From an uncultured Duncaniella sp. (lineage in GTDB: Bacteria > Bacteroidota > Bacteroidia > Bacteroidales > Muribaculaceae): a stretch of DNA of 25,965 bases. Under the pieces are notes generated by a model. It ran no database searches. It saw only the letters and a list, made by a program, of their open reading frames with translations, and was not told where the DNA came from. The position numbers and the translations under genes are program-made. Each line of letters starts with the position of its first letter. Within the stretch, counting starts at the first letter, position 1. The stretch lies in contig CAJTMJ010000045.1 in assembly GCA_910577335.1 (NCBI GenBank), forward strand, positions 1-25,965, given 5' to 3'. Of the stretch, positions 7,399-15,693 are shown one piece after another.

Positions 7399-7887
7399 AT
7401 GGATAAGGTGTCTAAGACGAATGCGGCGAGGCTGCTTGACAGGGCAAAGGTTGCGTATGAGCTTGTGCCTTACGCTGTGGATCCCGATAATCTTGCCGCA
7501 GAGCATGTGGCTGAGGAGCTTGGGGAGGATATCAACAGTGTGTTTAAGACTCTTGTGCTTCATGGTGAAAAAGTTGGGTATTTCGTGTGTGTCATTCCCG
7601 GCAACATGGAGGTAGATTTGAAGAAAGCCGCCAAAGCCGCGGGAGCCAAGAAAGCAGAGATGATACCCATGAAGGAACTGCTTCCGCTCACAGGCTATAT
7701 CCGTGGAGGCTGCTCCCCGGTAGGTATGAAGAAACCATTCCCGACATTTTTCCACAAGACAGTCCTTGACTTCGACATCATATATGTGTCAGCCGGTCAA
7801 CGAGGATTGCAATTCAAAATCTCGCCCTCGGATCTCATATCCTATTGCCGTGCCACAGTGGCAGATGTAGCCGTAGCTAAAGAATAA
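7399..7887 (+). CDS. ybaK: YbaK/EbsC-type Cys-tRNA(Pro) deacylase
   Basis: This 162-residue protein has the full length of the YbaK family, which hydrolyses Cys-tRNA(Pro) formed when prolyl-tRNA synthetase mischarges cysteine. Visible hallmarks are VFKTLV with the conserved lysine at K50, the strand YFVCVIPGNMEVDLKKAAKA at about 61-80, and the GYIRGGCSPVGMKK loop at 99-112. It is a cytoplasmic single-domain enzyme. It is the first gene of a plus-strand run with aroC 32 bp downstream, and it lies directly behind the unusual TTATAA array. Start at the ATG 7399, the first Met before conserved sequence. Confidence 0.92.
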   Translation: MDKVSKTNAARLLDRAKVAYELVPYAVDPDNLAAEHVAEELGEDINSVFKTLVLHGEKVGYFVCVIPGNMEVDLKKAAKAAGAKKAEMIPMKELLPLTGYIRGGCSPVGMKKPFPTFFHKTVLDFDIIYVSAGQRGLQFKISPSDLISYCRATVADVAVAKE

Positions 7888-7919
7888 ATATTACATTAAC
7901 CAACAGCTAATTAAGAATT

Positions 7920-8993
7920 ATGAACACTATAGGTAAGATATTTACTTTCACCGGTTTTGGCGAGTCACATGGCGTGGCGATAGGCGGCGTCATCGACGGT
8001 ATGCCTGCCGGTGTAAAGATAGACACCGAGCGGATCCAGCATGAACTTGACCGCAGGCGTCCCGGGCAGTCAGCCATAACCACCTCCCGAAAGGAGAGCG
8101 ATACAGTGGAAATACTGTCAGGATTGCTTGACGGAGTGACCACCGGCACATCAATCGGTTTCATAATTCGCAATGAAAACCAGCACTCCTCCGATTATGA
8201 CCAGCTCAAGAACGCATTCCGTCCCTCACATGCCGACTATACCTACACGACGAAATATGGTATAAGAGATCATCGTGGCGGCGGACGGTCGAGTGCCCGT
8301 GAGACAGCTACGAGAGTCGTTGCCGGAGCCTTCGCCAAACAAGCTCTCGAACAGCTTGGCATAACCATAAATGCCTACACCTCACAGGTCGGAACTATAA
8401 GCGTGTCCGCCAACTATTCGGAATTTGATTTCGCGAATATCGAATCTAATCCGGTGCGGTGTCCCGACCCCGAGAAGGCAGCTGAGATGGAACAGCTTAT
8501 ACGTGAAGTCAAAGCTGACGGCGACACCATAGGTGGAGTGGTGACATGCGTTATAAAAGGGGCACCGGTCGGTCTGGGTGAACCTGTGTTCGGGCGTCTG
8601 AACGCACGTTTGGCTGAAGCAATGATGAGCATAAACGCCACCAAGGGCTTTGAATATGGCATGGGATTCCGTGGTGTGGAACAGCGTGGCAGCCAAGTTA
8701 TTGACAAATTCGTTAATGAGAATGGTAAGATACATACCCTCTCAAATAATTCCGGTGGCATCCAAGGCGGCATCTCAAACGGAGAAGATATATATTTCCG
8801 TGTCGCATTCAAGCCGGTTGCCACATTGATGCAGGATGTTGACACTATCGATGCCGACGGTAACGCTATGGTGTTGAAAGCAAAAGGTCGTCATGACCCG
8901 TGTGTGGTGCCTCGTGCGGTGCCTATAGTTGAAGCTATGGCAGCCATAATACTTCTTGACGCTGTGTTGCTCAATAGGGCGGCTCATATCTGA
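7920..8993 (+). CDS. aroC: Chorismate synthase
   Basis: This 357-residue protein has the normal length of chorismate synthase, which converts 5-enolpyruvylshikimate-3-phosphate to chorismate using reduced FMN in the last common step of aromatic amino acid synthesis. Conserved sequence includes GESHGVAIGGVIDGMPAG at 14-31, RRRPGQS at 45-51, RPSHADYTY and the glycine- and arginine-rich DHRGGGRSSARETATRV near 117-133, and RHDPCVVPRAVPIVEAMAA near the C-terminus. The stop overlaps the start of the radical SAM gene by one base (TGATG), indicating coupling. Confidence 0.97.
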   Translation: MNTIGKIFTFTGFGESHGVAIGGVIDGMPAGVKIDTERIQHELDRRRPGQSAITTSRKESDTVEILSGLLDGVTTGTSIGFIIRNENQHSSDYDQLKNAFRPSHADYTYTTKYGIRDHRGGGRSSARETATRVVAGAFAKQALEQLGITINAYTSQVGTISVSANYSEFDFANIESNPVRCPDPEKAAEMEQLIREVKADGDTIGGVVTCVIKGAPVGLGEPVFGRLNARLAEAMMSINATKGFEYGMGFRGVEQRGSQVIDKFVNENGKIHTLSNNSGGIQGGISNGEDIYFRVAFKPVATLMQDVDTIDADGNAMVLKAKGRHDPCVVPRAVPIVEAMAAIILLDAVLLNRAAHI

Positions 8994-9889
8994 TGCAACT
9001 TTACGCGATGAAACCTTACCGGGATTTTTCCGACTTCCTCAATGACCATTTCCGGTGCAAGATGCAGAAACTCACTGTGAATGCCGGATTCAGCTGCCCC
9101 AATCGTGACGGCACTAAGGGATATGGCGGTTGCACTTATTGCAATAACCAGTCATTTAATCCCGAATATTGTTCCATGGGGTTGAGTGTGACGGAGCAGT
9201 TGGAGAGAGGTAAGAATTTTTTCCGCCGTAAGTATCCCGATATGCGCTATCTTGCATATTTTCAGGCATACACAAACACCCACGATGACGATATCGACCG
9301 CCTGATGTCTCTTTACAATGAGGCTGTGAGAGTTGACGGTGTGGACGGCTTGATAATAGGTACCCGACCTGACTGTATGCCCGATAGTCTGCTGTCAAGG
9401 CTTAAAGAGTTGCCTTGGGTAATGGTGGAATATGGAGCCGAAACATCGCATAACGCTACTTTGGAACTTGTCAACAGATGTCACACATGGGAAGAAACCG
9501 TTAATGCCGTCATGCGTACCCATAATATGGGTATACCGTGCGGATTGCATCTCATAATGGGATTGCCGGGTGAGACAGAAGCGATGATGATGGAGACTAT
9601 CGACAAAGTGAATACTCTCCCGGTCGATACCGTGAAAGTCCATCAGTTGCAGCTGGTTAAAGGCACGAAGATGGCTAAGGATGTCGAGTCCGGGCTTTAT
9701 GATATACCACGGTTCACTGCCGAAGAATACGCTTCAATCTGCGTGAAGATAGTAAAACGGTTGCGCAAGGATATTGCTATCGAGCGCTTCGTGTCACAAT
9801 CACCGCCTGAACTGCTGATATATCCGAGATGGAATCTTAAGAACTATCAGTTTACGCAATTGTTGAATAATAAATTGGCAAAGGACTGA
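8993..9889 (+). CDS. YhcC-type radical SAM protein (TIGR01212 family)
   Basis: This 298-residue protein has a Cys arrangement of radical SAM enzymes for a [4Fe-4S] cluster: C35, C47 and C50 in CPNRDGTKGYGGCTYC. Family features follow: QSFNP, YFQAYTNTHDD, GLIIGTRPDCMPD, VEYGAETSHNATLELVNR, GIPCGLHLIMGLPGET and HQLQLVKGTKMA. This family is widespread in bacteria; its physiological reaction is not established to my knowledge. It overlaps aroC by one base and upp begins 38 bp later, so it belongs to the same transcript. Confidence 0.9.
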   Translation: MQLYAMKPYRDFSDFLNDHFRCKMQKLTVNAGFSCPNRDGTKGYGGCTYCNNQSFNPEYCSMGLSVTEQLERGKNFFRRKYPDMRYLAYFQAYTNTHDDDIDRLMSLYNEAVRVDGVDGLIIGTRPDCMPDSLLSRLKELPWVMVEYGAETSHNATLELVNRCHTWEETVNAVMRTHNMGIPCGLHLIMGLPGETEAMMMETIDKVNTLPVDTVKVHQLQLVKGTKMAKDVESGLYDIPRFTAEEYASICVKIVKRLRKDIAIERFVSQSPPELLIYPRWNLKNYQFTQLLNNKLAKD

Positions 9890-9927
9890 TTTCTCTGAAA
9901 TATATAACACAAAACAAATAAAATATC

Positions 9928-10581
9928 ATGGAAATAATCAATTTCGCTGAAACCCCTTCGCTTGTGAGCCAATATATGTCCGAACTCCGCAGCGTTGAAT
10001 TGCAAAAAGATATGTTGCGTTTTCGCCGTAACCTTGAAAGGATAGGGGAGATAATGGCATACGAGATTTCAAAACGGATGCGTTACAGGGTAGAGGATAT
10101 TCCCACCCCATTGGATACTGCAAAATGCGATGTCCTTGACGAAGAAGTGGTCCTCGCCACTATTTTCAGGGCCGGTATACCTTTCCACAAAGGATTTCTG
10201 GACTATTTCGACCATGCGCAAAATGCTTTTGTGTCAGCTTATCGCAAATATCGTGAAAAAGAGAACTTCGACGTGTTCATTGAGTACATAGCTTCTCCAA
10301 AAATCGACGGGAAGACCTTGGTCATTGCTGATCCGATGCTTGCCACCGGCTCATCCATGGAACTGAGCTATCGTGCGCTGCTTACAAAAGGTGAGCCGGC
10401 GCATATTCATGTCGCTTCTATCATAGCGTCGCAGGTGGCTATTGATTATATCCGTGCTACCTTCCCGGGTGACAAGACCACTGTTTGGGTTGGCGCTATT
10501 GATGAGCATATCAACTCCCATTCCTACATAGTCCCGGGTCTTGGAGATGCCGGCGACCTTGCATACGGAGTCAAAGAATAA
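9928..10581 (+). CDS. upp: Uracil phosphoribosyltransferase
   Basis: This 217-residue enzyme joins uracil to PRPP to make UMP in pyrimidine salvage. It has the PRPP-binding loop IADPMLATGSSM at 133-144, the conserved TIFRAGIPFHKGFLD stretch at 78-92 and the C-terminal uracil-binding region IVPGLGDAGDLAYG. It is the last gene of the ybaK-aroC-radical SAM-upp run; two hairpins follow immediately, the second a strong bidirectional terminator. Confidence 0.95.
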   Translation: MEIINFAETPSLVSQYMSELRSVELQKDMLRFRRNLERIGEIMAYEISKRMRYRVEDIPTPLDTAKCDVLDEEVVLATIFRAGIPFHKGFLDYFDHAQNAFVSAYRKYREKENFDVFIEYIASPKIDGKTLVIADPMLATGSSMELSYRALLTKGEPAHIHVASIIASQVAIDYIRATFPGDKTTVWVGAIDEHINSHSYIVPGLGDAGDLAYGVKE

Positions 10582-10596
10582 CTATGATATGAAAAC

Positions 10597-10620
10597 TCAG
10601 ACGCAAAATTCTGCGTCTGA
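10597..10620 (+). other. 9-bp hairpin just after upp
   Basis: TCAGACGCA (10597-10605) pairs perfectly with TGCGTCTGA (10612-10620) across a 6-nt loop. There is no T-tract after it, so it is more likely an mRNA 3' end-stabilising element or an accessory to the following terminator than a stand-alone terminator. Confidence 0.55.
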
Positions 10621-10628
10621 AGTAGTTG

Positions 10629-10676
10629 TATAAAAAATTAACCGGCACCGAATTCGGTGCCGGTTAATTTTTTATA
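10629..10676. terminator. Bidirectional terminator between upp and metK
   Basis: A 48-nt perfect palindrome is centred between 10652 and 10653. The core is ACCGGCACCGAA/TTCGGTGCCGGT, flanked by A-runs on one side and T-runs on the other, so either strand gives a hairpin ending in U residues. It separates the convergent upp and metK genes. Confidence 0.9.
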
Positions 10677-10692
10677 TGATAAGAATACCTAT

Positions 10693-12021
10693 TTATGCGA
10701 TGTTAAAAGCCTTCTTTACGGCAGGCACTGCATCAAGCTTTTCCCAAGTGAAAAGTTCTACTGTCTTTTTAAACTCCGGTTCATATTTTGATTTGAACAC
10801 CTTGGTTACAGTCATGGGAGTACGTCCGAGATGCCCGTAACTTGCGGTCTCACGGTAGATAGGGTTGCGGAGTCCGAATCGTTTCTCGATAGCGTAAGGT
10901 GTCATGTCGAAACATTTCATCCCCTTCACCACCTCAGCTATTTCCGAGTCGGTCATCGGGACTTTGGCTGTGCCACGGGTGTCGATGCAGAGACTTACAG
11001 GCTGAGCCTCGCCGATTGCGTATGCCACTTGCACGAGTGCCTGTGATGCCACACCGGCAGCCACGAGATTTTTTGCTATATGACGTGCGGCGTAGGCTGC
11101 TGAGCGGTCAACTTTGGACGGGTCTTTGCCTGAGAATGCGCCACCGCCATGTGCGCCACGACCTCCGTAAGTATCAACTATTATTTTACGTCCTGTTAGA
11201 CCTGTGTCACCGTGAGGACCACCTATCACAAACTTACCGGTAGGATTCACAAGCAGTCTGACATCATCACCTATCAGTGCTGCCACTTCGGCAGGGAGTT
11301 GTGCTTTCACTCTCGGTATAAGGACGGTTTTAATATCGTTGTAGATGCGCTCTTGCATGGCTTTGTCGGCTGCGGCTTGCGCTTCAGGAGTATTGTCGGC
11401 AGGAAGTATGAATTCGTCATGCTGAGTGGAGATAACGATAGTATCCACACGCAAAGGCTTATCGTGTTCGTCATATTCCACAGTCACCTGACTTTTTGAA
11501 TCAGGACGCAGATAAGTGCGCACATGTCCTTCAAAATCGTAGGTCATATCTTTCCCCTCACGTCGTATAGCTGCAAGCTCACGAAGCAACAGGTGCGACA
11601 GATCGACTGTAAGCGGCATATAGGAAGGTGTCTCGTCACACGCATAGCCAAACATCATGCCCTGATCGCCTGCGCCCTGCGCTTCGAGTTCTTCACGTTC
11701 CACGCCTCGATTTATATCTGCGCTCTGTTCATGCAGGGCAGAGAAAACGCCACAGGCTTCACCGTCGAATTTCAGTTCGCTACGGTCATAGCCTATGCTT
11801 TTGATGACTTCACGTGTTACATCCATGAGGTCGATATAGGCTTGGCTCTTTACTTCCCCTGCTATAATAACTTGTCCGGTGGTCACGAGTGTTTCGCACG
11901 CTACTTTCGACGACGGGTCACGGGCAAGAAATTCATCAAGTATTGCATCTGAGATCTGGTCGGCAACTTTGTCGGGATGTCCTTCGGATACGGATTCGGA
12001 TGTGAATAGATAAGTTTTCAT
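10693..12021 (-). CDS. metK: S-adenosylmethionine synthetase
   Basis: This 442-residue enzyme makes S-adenosylmethionine from methionine and ATP. Motifs in order: SEGHPDK at 12-18 (ATP binding), GAGDQGMMFGYACDE at 116-130, GGPHGDTGLTGRKI at 267-280 and the phosphate-binding loop GGGAFSGKDPSKVDRSAAY at 292-310. It is slightly longer than the approximately 385-residue proteobacterial enzyme. It stands alone on its transcript, with a consensus promoter, a riboswitch-like leader upstream and the bidirectional terminator downstream. Confidence 0.97.
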   Translation of the reverse strand: MKTYLFTSESVSEGHPDKVADQISDAILDEFLARDPSSKVACETLVTTGQVIIAGEVKSQAYIDLMDVTREVIKSIGYDRSELKFDGEACGVFSALHEQSADINRGVEREELEAQGAGDQGMMFGYACDETPSYMPLTVDLSHLLLRELAAIRREGKDMTYDFEGHVRTYLRPDSKSQVTVEYDEHDKPLRVDTIVISTQHDEFILPADNTPEAQAAADKAMQERIYNDIKTVLIPRVKAQLPAEVAALIGDDVRLLVNPTGKFVIGGPHGDTGLTGRKIIVDTYGGRGAHGGGAFSGKDPSKVDRSAAYAARHIAKNLVAAGVASQALVQVAYAIGEAQPVSLCIDTRGTAKVPMTDSEIAEVVKGMKCFDMTPYAIEKRFGLRNPIYRETASYGHLGRTPMTVTKVFKSKYEPEFKKTVELFTWEKLDAVPAVKKAFNIA

Positions 12022-12029
12022 ATAGATGT

Positions 12030-12092
12030 ATATAAAATAAAAAATGTCGAAGAGGCTGTTACCATAGTGTTAAAATAGCCTGCTTCAACATT
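12030..12092 (-). terminator. Intrinsic terminator inside the metK leader
   Basis: On the minus strand AATGTTGAAGCAGGCT pairs with AGCCTCTTCGACATT (one bulge and one G-T pair) and is followed by TTTTTTATTTTATA. It lies between the aptamer-like fold and the metK start, as expected for a transcription-attenuating riboswitch. Confidence 0.85.
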
Positions 12093-12129
12093 TCATTCGG
12101 TACCGGAAAGGTACCCATGAATCTCAAAA

Positions 12130-12212
12130 GTCTAAAACGGTTATTACCGGTGCGGTTTTAGCATTTTTTGAAGTGGTTGCAAGCAGCCAAATTTGTCCAC
12201 TATTATTTTAAC
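12130..12212 (-). ncRNA. Candidate SAM-I-clan riboswitch aptamer upstream of metK
   Basis: Read on the minus strand, the leader begins at the predicted transcript start with GTTAAAA (12212-12206), which can pair with TTTTAGAC (12137-12130) as a P1 helix. Between them are AGTGGA, TTTGGCTGCTTGCAACC and TGCTAAAACC (12163-12154). The last two resemble the SAM-I core GCAACC and GGTGCTAA-TCC. A CGGT/ACCG hairpin then occupies the P4 position. At about 83 nt it is shorter than typical SAM-I aptamers and its P2/P3 arms are compact. Position before metK and the terminator that follows support SAM control of metK. The class call is by eye and the exact subfamily is uncertain. Confidence 0.7.
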
Positions 12213-12216
12213 GGTG

Positions 12217-12247
12217 CAAAGTTACTACAAAAACTTGGAATGGCAAA
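12217..12247 (-). promoter_or_regulatory. metK promoter
   Basis: On the minus strand TTTG (12247-12244) is separated by 19 bp from TAACTTTG (12224-12217), matching the Bacteroidetes consensus. The expected start is near 12212, which coincides with the first base of the proposed aptamer P1 helix. Confidence 0.8.
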
Positions 12248-12254
12248 ATAAAAA

Positions 12255-12284
12255 TGACCGCAAGACTGTTAATGCCTGCGGTCA
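12255..12284 (-). terminator. Terminator after the Asp-rich lipoprotein
   Basis: TGACCGCA (12255-12262) and TGCGGTCA (12277-12284) form a perfect 8-bp stem. On the minus strand it is followed by TTTTTATTTT. It insulates metK from the upstream lipoprotein transcript. Confidence 0.8.
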
Positions 12285-12319
12285 CTTATAATAAAGGGAG
12301 TTATTGTCTAACTATAATG

Positions 12320-12799
12320 CTATTCATGATCTGTGACACGTACATTTGGAATGTCAGTTCCACTTTCGCCGCTATTGCCTTCATCGGGATTCTCTTTCTC
12401 AACAACGTTGATAGGGTAGGAGAAGACACCGAATGCCATAGTTTTGTCAATCTGCAAAATGGTAGCTTTTGCCTGAAGGAGGTACTTGCCGACTTTCAGA
12501 TTTTCAGTAGGGATAAAGCATGAGAATGGCACTTCGTAAGAGGTAAACTGATAGAAACCGTCAATGAAGTATGACACCGGTCCGAGAGTGGCGGGTTTGG
12601 TGCCTTCAGCAGGGATAACTTTAAGAGCGTTTATCTTGAGAGTGTCACCTTGTTCCACTGTAAACACACCGTCAGTCAAGGTAGCGCCGCTATAGTCCAT
12701 AGAGAGTGTCACATCGGGTAGATCGTCATCATCGCTACATGAAGTAGCAATGAAGCCAAGCAAAGGTAGAGCTAATAACAGATAGAGAAATCGTTTCAT
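12320..12799 (-). CDS. Small surface-type lipoprotein of unknown function
   Basis: This 159-residue protein has a lipoprotein signal peptide with C21 as the lipidated Cys. SDDDD follows at once, an acidic pattern that in Bacteroidetes acts as a surface lipoprotein export signal, so outer-surface display is likely. The rest (about 30-140) looks beta-rich and immunoglobulin-like (VEQGDTLKINALKVIP, KVGKYLLQAKATI), and the C-terminal tail is acidic and low-complexity (ENPDEGNSGESGTD). No enzymatic motif is visible. It starts 72 bp after clpB ends, on the same strand, and may be co-transcribed with it. A terminator follows. Confidence 0.75.
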   Translation of the reverse strand: MKRFLYLLLALPLLGFIATSCSDDDDLPDVTLSMDYSGATLTDGVFTVEQGDTLKINALKVIPAEGTKPATLGPVSYFIDGFYQFTSYEVPFSCFIPTENLKVGKYLLQAKATILQIDKTMAFGVFSYPINVVEKENPDEGNSGESGTDIPNVRVTDHE

Positions 12800-12871
12800 A
12801 ATTTTGGATAATAAATAGTTTAAAATATTAAAAAAAATGGATATTTGGAGGAGAGAGGGTGATGATAGGAA

Positions 12872-15460
12872 TCAGTTTTTGAAAATAACCTCGTCGTTTT
12901 CCACATCGATGATTATCGGATGTTCACGGTCAACTTTCTGTGCGAGGATATCCTTCGACAACTGATTAAGTACAAGTCTATGTATTACACGTTTCACCGG
13001 ACGGGCTCCGAATTCCGGATCATACCCTTCCTCAGCGAGGAATTTAAGAGCTTTTGGTGTGACTTCGAGAGTTATACCGTTCTTGGCGAGCATCTTTTGG
13101 ATTGACTTGATCTGCAATCCCACGATTTCCTCAATTTCAGCCTCGTTAAGCGGGGTGAACATGATTATTTCGTCAATACGGTTAAGGAACTCCGGACGAA
13201 TAGTCTGCTTGAGGAGTTCAAGCACTTCATTCTTTGTGGTGTCAATCACTTCATCACGGTTGTCATCTGTCATCTTGGCAAAATTGTCACGGATGAGATG
13301 TGAACCCATGTTGGAGGTCATGATTATGATGGTGTTCTTGAAGTTCACGAGACGACCTTTATTGTCGGTAAGGTGTCCGTCGTCGAGAACCTGCAACAAT
13401 ATGTTGAACACATCGGGATGAGCCTTTTCAATCTCATCGAACAGCACCACAGAGTAAGGTTTACGTCTTACCGCTTCGGTAAGCTGACCGCCTTCATCGT
13501 ATCCCACATATCCCGGAGGCGCTCCGACAAGTCGTGACACAGAGTGCTTCTCCTGATATTCGCTCATGTCGATACGAGTCATCATATTCTCATCGTCAAA
13601 GAGGTATTCAGCCAAAGCTTTTGCAAGCTCGGTCTTACCTACACCGGTGGTGCCGAGGAATATGAATGAACCTATCGGGCGTCGCGGGTCGTTAAGTCCG
13701 GCACGGCTACGGCGCACTGCGTCGGCAATGGCACGGATGGCATCGTTCTGACCAACCACACGATTGTGTAGCTCATCTTCAAGATGAAGCAGTTTCTCTT
13801 TTTCGCTCTGGACCATCTTGTTGACAGGTATGCCTGTCCAGCGTGACACGACGTCGGCGATATCTTCCGAGTCAACCTCCTCCTTGATGAAGGCTTTTTC
13901 GCCCTGCATCAACTTGAGCTGCTCCTGAATCTGAGCGTTCTCCTGTTCCTTCTGCTGAACCTTTGAGTAACGGATTTCTGCCACTTTGGCATAATCGCCT
14001 TCACGTTCGGCTCGCTCAGCGTCGAAATTAAGCTGCTCGATGTCGATTTTGTTCTGCTGAATCTTGTTGATAAGATCTTTCTCAGCTTTCCATTTGGCAG
14101 TATACTCCTTCTCTTGGTCACGCAGGTCGGCGAGGTCTTTCTCGATCTCCTTGACCTTCTCCTTGTCCCCTTCACGCTTGATGGCTTCACGTTCAATCTC
14201 CTTTTGGGCTATCAGACGTGTGATTTCATCAAGTGCCTGAGGCACGGAGTCGATTTCAAGACGTAGTTTTGACGCAGCTTCGTCCACAAGGTCGATAGCT
14301 TTGTCGGGGAGGAATCGGTCGGTAATGTAGCGTTCCGAAAGTGTCACCGCGGCGATAATAGCCTCGTCACGGATACGTACTTTGTGGTGGTTTTCATAGC
14401 GTTCTTTCAGTCCGCGGAGGATAGCGATGGCTGCTGCCTCGTCAGGCTCGTTTACCATCACTTTTTGGAAACGACGTTCAAGAGCCTTATCCTTTTCAAA
14501 ATACTTCTGGTATTCGTCAAGGGTTGTGGCACCGATTGAACGCAATTCACCACGTGCGAGTGCCGGTTTCAAAATGTTGGCGGCATCCATTGCGCCCTCA
14601 CCTTTGCCGGCGCCGACAAGGGTGTGGATTTCATCAATGAATAGGATGATTTCGCCGTCAGCGCCTGTGACTTCATTAACAATAGCCTTTAGACGCTCTT
14701 CAAATTCACCTTTGTACTTGGCACCTGCCACAAGGGCACCCATGTCAAGCGAGTAAATCTGCTTTGTGCGGAGGTTTTCGGGCACATCGCCTCTTACGAT
14801 ACGCTGTGCGAGTCCTTCAGCTATGGCAGTCTTACCGGTACCGGGTTCGCCAATAAGCATGGGGTTGTTTTTGGTGCGTCGTGAAAGAATTTGAAGCACA
14901 CGACGAATTTCGTCATCTCTTCCTATCACAGGGTCAAGCTTTCCTTCTCGTGCACGCTCGTTAAGGTTGATGGCATACTTCGAGAGAGCCTGATAAGTGT
15001 CCTCGGCGCTCTGATCGGTAGCCTTTTTACCTTTGCGAAGCTCGTCGATAGCCGACTGTAGTTCACGCTGGCTCAATCCTGCGTCCTTAAGGATGGTTGA
15101 GGCAGGAGAGTTGACCGTGAATATCGCCATCAATAGGGCTTCGAGAGTGACATATTCATCACCTTGCTTCTTGGCGATGTCAAGAGCTTTTTGCAAAACA
15201 TCGTTGGAGGTACGGCTGAGATAAGGCTCGCCGCCTGAAACCTTAGGCTCGGCTGCGATTTTCGCATCAACTTGTCGCATCAAAGTCGCTGCGCTTGCGC
15301 CGACTTTGGAAAAAATGAAGTTGATGAGAGATTCCCCTTCAGTCATCACTCCTTTGAGCAAATGCACAGGTTCGATAGCTTGATTACCCGCACCACGGGT
15401 AATTTCTATCGCTTTCTGAATTGCTTCCTGAGACTTGATTGTGAAATTATTGAAGTTCAT
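12872..15460 (-). CDS. clpB: ClpB protein disaggregase
   Basis: This 862-residue AAA+ chaperone rescues aggregated proteins together with DnaK. Domains in order: Clp N-domain about 1-145, first AAA+ with Walker A GEPGTGKT at 204-211 and Walker B ILFIDE at 272-277, the long coiled-coil middle domain about 400-525 (rich in E, K and R) that distinguishes ClpB from ClpA/C, and second AAA+ with Walker A GTTGVGKT at 603-610 and Walker B VLFDEIEKAHPDVFN. The C-terminal domain ends with FGARPVKRVIHR and the usual tail. An inverted repeat TTGAC-N6-GTCAA lies about 76-91 bp upstream and may be an operator. Confidence 0.97.
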   Translation of the reverse strand: MNFNNFTIKSQEAIQKAIEITRGAGNQAIEPVHLLKGVMTEGESLINFIFSKVGASAATLMRQVDAKIAAEPKVSGGEPYLSRTSNDVLQKALDIAKKQGDEYVTLEALLMAIFTVNSPASTILKDAGLSQRELQSAIDELRKGKKATDQSAEDTYQALSKYAINLNERAREGKLDPVIGRDDEIRRVLQILSRRTKNNPMLIGEPGTGKTAIAEGLAQRIVRGDVPENLRTKQIYSLDMGALVAGAKYKGEFEERLKAIVNEVTGADGEIILFIDEIHTLVGAGKGEGAMDAANILKPALARGELRSIGATTLDEYQKYFEKDKALERRFQKVMVNEPDEAAAIAILRGLKERYENHHKVRIRDEAIIAAVTLSERYITDRFLPDKAIDLVDEAASKLRLEIDSVPQALDEITRLIAQKEIEREAIKREGDKEKVKEIEKDLADLRDQEKEYTAKWKAEKDLINKIQQNKIDIEQLNFDAERAEREGDYAKVAEIRYSKVQQKEQENAQIQEQLKLMQGEKAFIKEEVDSEDIADVVSRWTGIPVNKMVQSEKEKLLHLEDELHNRVVGQNDAIRAIADAVRRSRAGLNDPRRPIGSFIFLGTTGVGKTELAKALAEYLFDDENMMTRIDMSEYQEKHSVSRLVGAPPGYVGYDEGGQLTEAVRRKPYSVVLFDEIEKAHPDVFNILLQVLDDGHLTDNKGRLVNFKNTIIIMTSNMGSHLIRDNFAKMTDDNRDEVIDTTKNEVLELLKQTIRPEFLNRIDEIIMFTPLNEAEIEEIVGLQIKSIQKMLAKNGITLEVTPKALKFLAEEGYDPEFGARPVKRVIHRLVLNQLSKDILAQKVDREHPIIIDVENDEVIFKN

Positions 15461-15535
15461 GTTATATGTTGAGGTGTGAGTTTTTTCATTTAATTTTGTT
15501 TCTTATATTTAATAAACAAAAATCATGCCAATTGG

Positions 15536-15551
15536 TTGACCTTTTTGTCAA
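15536..15551. promoter_or_regulatory. Inverted repeat upstream of clpB
   Basis: TTGAC (15536-15540) and GTCAA (15547-15551) form an inverted repeat in the region expected to hold the clpB promoter. No clear TTTG/TAnnTTTG pair was found here. It could be a stress-regulator site; this is speculative. Confidence 0.3.
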
Positions 15552-15627
15552 TAATTGAAAATGAGCCGTGTGCACCATGGCAATCACCGCATATAATCAT
15601 GTCATGACTGACGTTATGTCATGAAAA

Positions 15628-15660
15628 AAGAGTGTCACCCCTTGATGGGATGACACTCTT
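15628..15660 (-). terminator. Terminator of the exbB-exbD-exbD-tonB operon
   Basis: AAGAGTGTCA (15628-15637) pairs with TGACACTCTT (15651-15660), with an added CCC/GGG inner stem. On the minus strand it is followed by TTTTTT, so it terminates transcription from tonB. Confidence 0.85.
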
Positions 15661-15693
15661 GTTATCAAGTATCAATAATTGATGCGTACTTAA

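Noticed and set aside
8414..8845. 143-codon minus-strand frame within aroC
   Set aside because: It is antisense to a well-supported enzyme and has no recognisable features.
11524..11952. 142-codon plus-strand frame opposite metK
   Set aside because: It is antisense to metK, Cys-rich and random-looking.
15603..15623. Inverted repeat CATGAC/GTCATG near the tonB terminator
   Set aside because: It lies between the tonB terminator and the clpB upstream region and is short; nothing supports a function.
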